Shown in pieces: positions 5,949 through 8,626 of a stretch of DNA of 8,626 nucleotides. Position 1 is the stretch's first letter, and every line of letters begins with the position of its first letter. The notes under the pieces are model-generated. The model saw only the letters and a program-made list of their open reading frames with translations. It was not told the DNA's origin and made no database searches. The position numbers were made by a program, and so were the translations under genes. Origin of the DNA: Methanoculleus sp. UBA374 (GTDB lineage Archaea > Halobacteriota > Methanomicrobia > Methanomicrobiales > Methanoculleaceae); contig DAYL01000024.1 in the NCBI GenBank assembly GCA_002508705.1, positions 1-8,626 of the forward strand. Reading direction: 5' to 3'.

Positions 5949-6713
5949 ATGGGAATCTCAGTCTGTTTGATTACGAAAAATGAGGAGTCTGATCTGGCCA
6001 GATCGTTAGAGATGATCTCCCCGTACTTTGATGAAATTGTCATCGTCGACGGGCAGAGTGAGGATAAGACCGTCGAAATCGCCGAAGCGTTTGGTGCTGT
6101 GGTCATCCAGAGGGAGTTTTCTGGAAGTTTTGCCATCGAACGAAATTATGGGATCGAGCGGGCGCAGAATGAATGGGTGTTCGTCCTCGCTCCTGATGAG
6201 ATCCTGGAACCGAAGTTCTTACAGATGCTCCGGGCTCTGACGTCCTCAAAAGAGTATGATGCATATTCTTTTTTGCGGTATGACGTCCTCCCGGACGGCA
6301 CGGTCCTCGAAACGCCGTCCGGGCACCCGGAGATCCATGTCAGGCTTGCAAAGAAGGACCGGTTACGGTATTACGGCGCGATACATGAGAAAGCGGTGGT
6401 CGACGGAAAGATCAAGTTCATCCCGGAGGTGATCTATCATCATCGCGGGTACTTCGAAGATTACCCGCAAGAGAAGAAGGAACGCTTCGACGCGATCGGG
6501 AGGGACGCATCGAGCGACCTTCAGGGCCTGAACATATCGTCGCGCGCACTTTTTGTAAGGAACGTGAAACTCGTCTTCCATTACTTCCGCAATATGCTCG
6601 TCGGGATGAAACTCTACCGGAGAGGTCCGTCCGGCATAATCCGGGCGATACGGTATACCTACAGTTTCGCAAGTTACGGATTGAAGCAGTACATCCGCCT
6701 GGGCCAGATCTGA
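5949..6713 (+). CDS. GT2-family glycosyltransferase (WaaE/KdtX-like), altered DxD
   Basis: From ATG 5949 the protein has 254 residues and a GT-A fold. Landmarks are 'ISVCLITKNEESDLARSL' (3-20), 'IVIVDGQSEDKTVEIA' (30-45, D34 at the uridine site), 'SFAIERNYGIERAQNEW' (60-76), 'PSGHPEIHVRLAKK' and 'YYGAIHEKAV', which is the layout of the WaaE/KdtX-like branch that transfers a sugar to an acceptor in lipid-linked glycan synthesis. The segment normally written L-D-x-D-E is here 'LAPDE' (80-84): the first metal-binding Asp is Ala81 (codon GCT at 6189-6191), while D83 and E84 remain. Activity may be changed or the metal may be held differently. No membrane helix is seen. It follows the GT4 gene by 16 bases and its first ~50 codons are less GC-rich than the rest. 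Family sure, acceptor and donor unknown. Confidence 0.88.
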   Translation: MGISVCLITKNEESDLARSLEMISPYFDEIVIVDGQSEDKTVEIAEAFGAVVIQREFSGSFAIERNYGIERAQNEWVFVLAPDEILEPKFLQMLRALTSSKEYDAYSFLRYDVLPDGTVLETPSGHPEIHVRLAKKDRLRYYGAIHEKAVVDGKIKFIPEVIYHHRGYFEDYPQEKKERFDAIGRDASSDLQGLNISSRALFVRNVKLVFHYFRNMLVGMKLYRRGPSGIIRAIRYTYSFASYGLKQYIRLGQI

Positions 6714-6724
6714 TCGCGCGCTGA

Positions 6725-6744
6725 CCCTCTCTTCTTCGGGAGGG
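6725..6744. terminator. Hairpin between convergent GT2 and asnB genes
   Basis: CCCTCTC (6725-6731) pairs with GGGAGGG (6738-6744) in a 7-bp stem with one G-U pair and a 6-base pyrimidine loop. It lies in the 37-base gap between the GT2 stop and the asnB stop and could end transcription from both sides. Archaeal terminators depend mainly on T-runs, and no strong T-run follows, so the function is uncertain. Confidence 0.35.
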
Positions 6745-6750
6745 GTATGT

Positions 6751-8568
6751 TCACGCCGGATCGATAAACCGCCGCAGCCAGAGCTCGCAGCAGACCATCC
6801 GCCAGATCTCGGACGAGTAGGGCGCCTTCCCCTCAAGAAAGTCTCTGTAATTTTCTGCTACAGCATCGGCATCCCAGTAGGGACGGCTCCGGAACGTCTC
6901 CGACGACATGATCTCAAGGACCCGTCCGCTCATATCTCCCTGCATCCAGACCTCTTCCGGGGTGGCGAACCCTTTCTTGTCCATCCTGCACCGGATCGCC
7001 TCGGGTATAAGCCCCCCGGTCGCCTTCCTGAGGATGAACTTTGTCACACCGCCCCTGATCTTCTGGTCGGCGGGCAATGAAGCCAGGAACTCCACGACCC
7101 GGTAATCCAGGTACGGCACCCGTGCTTCGATGGAGAAGGCCATACTTGTCCGGTCTTCCCAGTGGAGCAGGTAGGGCAGGTTCGCCCGCATCAGGTCGGT
7201 TTCCAGGGCTTCGTTCAGGGTGCCGCGGTAGCGGGGAAAACCGGGGCCTTCCGACCGGATCAGGCCCCGGCGCTCCTTCCTCGCGAAGAATTGCCCTACC
7301 GCGTACGAGAGGAAATCGCCGTGGTGCCGGAGCGTTCCGAGGGTCTCGCGCGCGGCCTGAAGAATCTGGAACTCCCGGATCAGCCCCCTGATATGGCAGT
7401 ACTGATAGGCGATGTAGCCTGCAAGGAGTTCGTCCGCTCCCTGCCCGTCCAGCACCACCTTCACCTCCTCCCGGGCAAGCCGCATGACGCAGTACTGGGA
7501 GTATAACGTCAGGGCGGCAAACGGTTCGTCGTTGATGTAGAGCAGGTGCTCGAGATCGGCCCAGATGGAGCCGGTGTCCGGGTAGACCCGATGCGACCTG
7601 ACACCAGAACCCTTCACGGCGATATCGATATAGGCGCTCTCATCGAACCGCTCATCCTGGAAGCAGGCTGAGAACGTATCCTGATGCGGGGGTTCGACCC
7701 CGGGAGTCCCACGGCGGAGCGCGCGGTCGATGAGCGCCACCAGGGTGGAAGAATCCAGGCCGCCGGAGAGGCATGTTCCGACCGGTACGTCGCTCCGGAG
7801 GTGGAGGTCCACCGCATCTTCAAGGAGCTCCCGGAACGCGGTGGCAAGGCGTCCGTCAGAACCGGGTTCCGAATTCAGTGCGGGATTGAACGAAACCTCC
7901 CAGAAGGCTGCGCGCTCTGCAATCCCATCCTCGCCGACGATCATGTAGTGCGCCGGAAGCAGCTGGCGCACGCCCTCAAACATCGTCCGGTCGGTGTGAT
8001 CCGCGAGGCCCCATGCGAGGAATGCAGAGACCATCTCCTCGTCGGGGCGCCTGCCGACATCGGGGTGCGCACGGAGCGCCTTGATCTCGGAGGCAAAGAG
8101 GAACGAATCGCGTGTTTCAGCGTAATAGAACGGTTTTATCCCCAGGCGGTCCCGGGCGCAGAAGAGTTCGCGTCGCCGCCCGTCCCAGAGGGCGAACGCC
8201 CACATTCCGTTGAACCTGGATAAACACCCTGTTCCCCACTCCTCGTATGCGTGGAGGATCACCTCGCTGTCGGTCCTGGACTGGAACCGGTGCCCGTACG
8301 AGATCAACTCCCCCATGAGCTCCCTGTAGTTGTAGATCTCCCCATTGAAGACCAGCCAGAGCGTCCCGTCCTCGTTCTGCATCGGCTGACGCCCCTCCCC
8401 GGAGAGGTCGATGATCGCCAGGCGGCGGTGAGCGAGCCCCACCATCCCGTCGACGTAGATCCCGTCCCCGTCGGGCCCGCGGTGCTGAAGAAGGTCGGAC
8501 ATTCGCCGGATCAGATCTCGATCCGCCGTCCCTCCCGAAAGTTGCAGTTGCCCGGCGATGCCGCACAT
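6751..8568 (-). CDS. asnB: Glutamine-dependent asparagine synthetase (AsnB family)
   Basis: The enzyme takes ammonia from glutamine and uses ATP to amidate a carboxylate, in the standard case aspartate to asparagine. The 605 residues contain both domains. The N-terminal class II glutaminase starts 'MCGIAGQ' with Cys2 as nucleophile, then 'QHRGPDG' (29-35), 'AHRRLAIIDLS' (R49 region), 'FNGEIYNY' (N75-G76) and 'SRTDSEV' with D100. The synthetase domain carries the PP-loop 'LSGGLDSS' (267-274) and 'VLDGQGADELLAGY' (372-385), then 'EARVPYLDYRVVEF' and a C-terminal 'FATPEEVWM'. Cys2 fixes the start at 8568. No GGTGA precedes it; a TATA box about 31 bases upstream suggests a nearly leaderless mRNA. 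Homologues in O-antigen and capsule loci (e.g. WbpS) are thought to amidate uronic-acid sugars, so with glycosyltransferases and a sugar cassette nearby that role is possible here; plain asparagine synthesis cannot be excluded. Confidence 0.93.
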   Translation of the reverse strand: MCGIAGQLQLSGGTADRDLIRRMSDLLQHRGPDGDGIYVDGMVGLAHRRLAIIDLSGEGRQPMQNEDGTLWLVFNGEIYNYRELMGELISYGHRFQSRTDSEVILHAYEEWGTGCLSRFNGMWAFALWDGRRRELFCARDRLGIKPFYYAETRDSFLFASEIKALRAHPDVGRRPDEEMVSAFLAWGLADHTDRTMFEGVRQLLPAHYMIVGEDGIAERAAFWEVSFNPALNSEPGSDGRLATAFRELLEDAVDLHLRSDVPVGTCLSGGLDSSTLVALIDRALRRGTPGVEPPHQDTFSACFQDERFDESAYIDIAVKGSGVRSHRVYPDTGSIWADLEHLLYINDEPFAALTLYSQYCVMRLAREEVKVVLDGQGADELLAGYIAYQYCHIRGLIREFQILQAARETLGTLRHHGDFLSYAVGQFFARKERRGLIRSEGPGFPRYRGTLNEALETDLMRANLPYLLHWEDRTSMAFSIEARVPYLDYRVVEFLASLPADQKIRGGVTKFILRKATGGLIPEAIRCRMDKKGFATPEEVWMQGDMSGRVLEIMSSETFRSRPYWDADAVAENYRDFLEGKAPYSSEIWRMVCCELWLRRFIDPA

Positions 8569-8594
8569 GGGTAGAAGAGTCTATTCTACAGGAA

Positions 8595-8603
8595 GATATA
8601 GTT
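8595..8603 (-). promoter_or_regulatory. TATA box for asnB with purine-rich BRE-like lead
   Basis: AACTATATC on the - strand is centred about 31 bases before the ATG and is preceded by the purine-rich AAGAG, a BRE-like setting. Transcription starting 25-30 bases downstream would begin within a few bases of the ATG, which fits the lack of a Shine-Dalgarno sequence. Confidence 0.5.
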
Positions 8604-8626
8604 CTCTTGCAGGGCCCGGTTCGTCG

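Noticed and set aside
7684..8223. 179-residue + strand frame opposite asnB
   Set aside because: Antisense shadow of a complete AsnB protein, with no start signal or known domain.
1..8626. CRISPR array, tRNA or rRNA, defence or toxin-antitoxin system
   Set aside because: No regularly spaced repeats, no cloverleaf-like segments and no such protein motifs were found on either strand.

Overview
The window looks like a surface-glycan / protein-glycosylation locus from a euryarchaeon, most plausibly a methanogen of the Methanomicrobiales (Methanoculleus-like). This assignment is inference. It rests on archaeal TATA-type boxes instead of -35/-10 pairs, a recurring GGTGA Shine-Dalgarno placed three bases before several ATGs, GC-rich backbone genes, and the types of insertion-sequence remnants present. 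No rRNA, tRNA or CRISPR array was seen.

Layout. Positions 1-899 are an insertion-sequence graveyard. It holds the C-terminal end of an IS630-family transposase (1-177, + strand), a short non-coding stretch with small repeats and a hairpin (175-321), and a decayed DDE transposase of the IS4/IS1634 type on the - strand (899-316) with two frameshifts and an internal deletion. Positions 973-3522 are a tight three-gene + strand cassette of clearly lower GC (about 33-37% in lines counted by hand, against 57-62% in flanking genes): a DegT-type sugar aminotransferase, a left-handed beta-helix sugar N-acyltransferase and a Gfo/Idh/MocA oxidoreductase. Only 14 bases later the composition returns to GC-rich, at the stop of the convergent wecB (UDP-GlcNAc 2-epimerase, - strand, 4625-3537). 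A divergent promoter region (4626-4783) separates wecB from a + strand pair, a GT4 glycosyltransferase (4784-5932) and a GT2 glycosyltransferase (5949-6713). The window closes with a convergent glutamine-dependent asparagine synthetase homologue (8568-6751, - strand), preceded by its own TATA box.

How the genes may work together. The aminotransferase, acyltransferase and oxidoreductase are the three activities used to oxidise C3 of a nucleotide sugar, transaminate it and acylate the amine (the WbpB/WbpE/WbpD or WlbA/WlbC/WlbB logic that yields UDP-2,3-diacetamido-uronic acids, known in some archaeal N-glycans and bacterial O-antigens). WecB would supply UDP-ManNAc, the GT4 and GT2 enzymes would assemble sugars on a lipid carrier, and the AsnB homologue could make asparagine or, more speculatively, amidate a uronic-acid carboxyl. 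The UDP-GlcNAc 6-dehydrogenase such a pathway needs is not in the window. I do not see a wholly new system. The points most worth checking are the transferred cassette with sharp edges, the GT2 enzyme with an altered DxD motif, and the possible carbohydrate role of the AsnB homologue.
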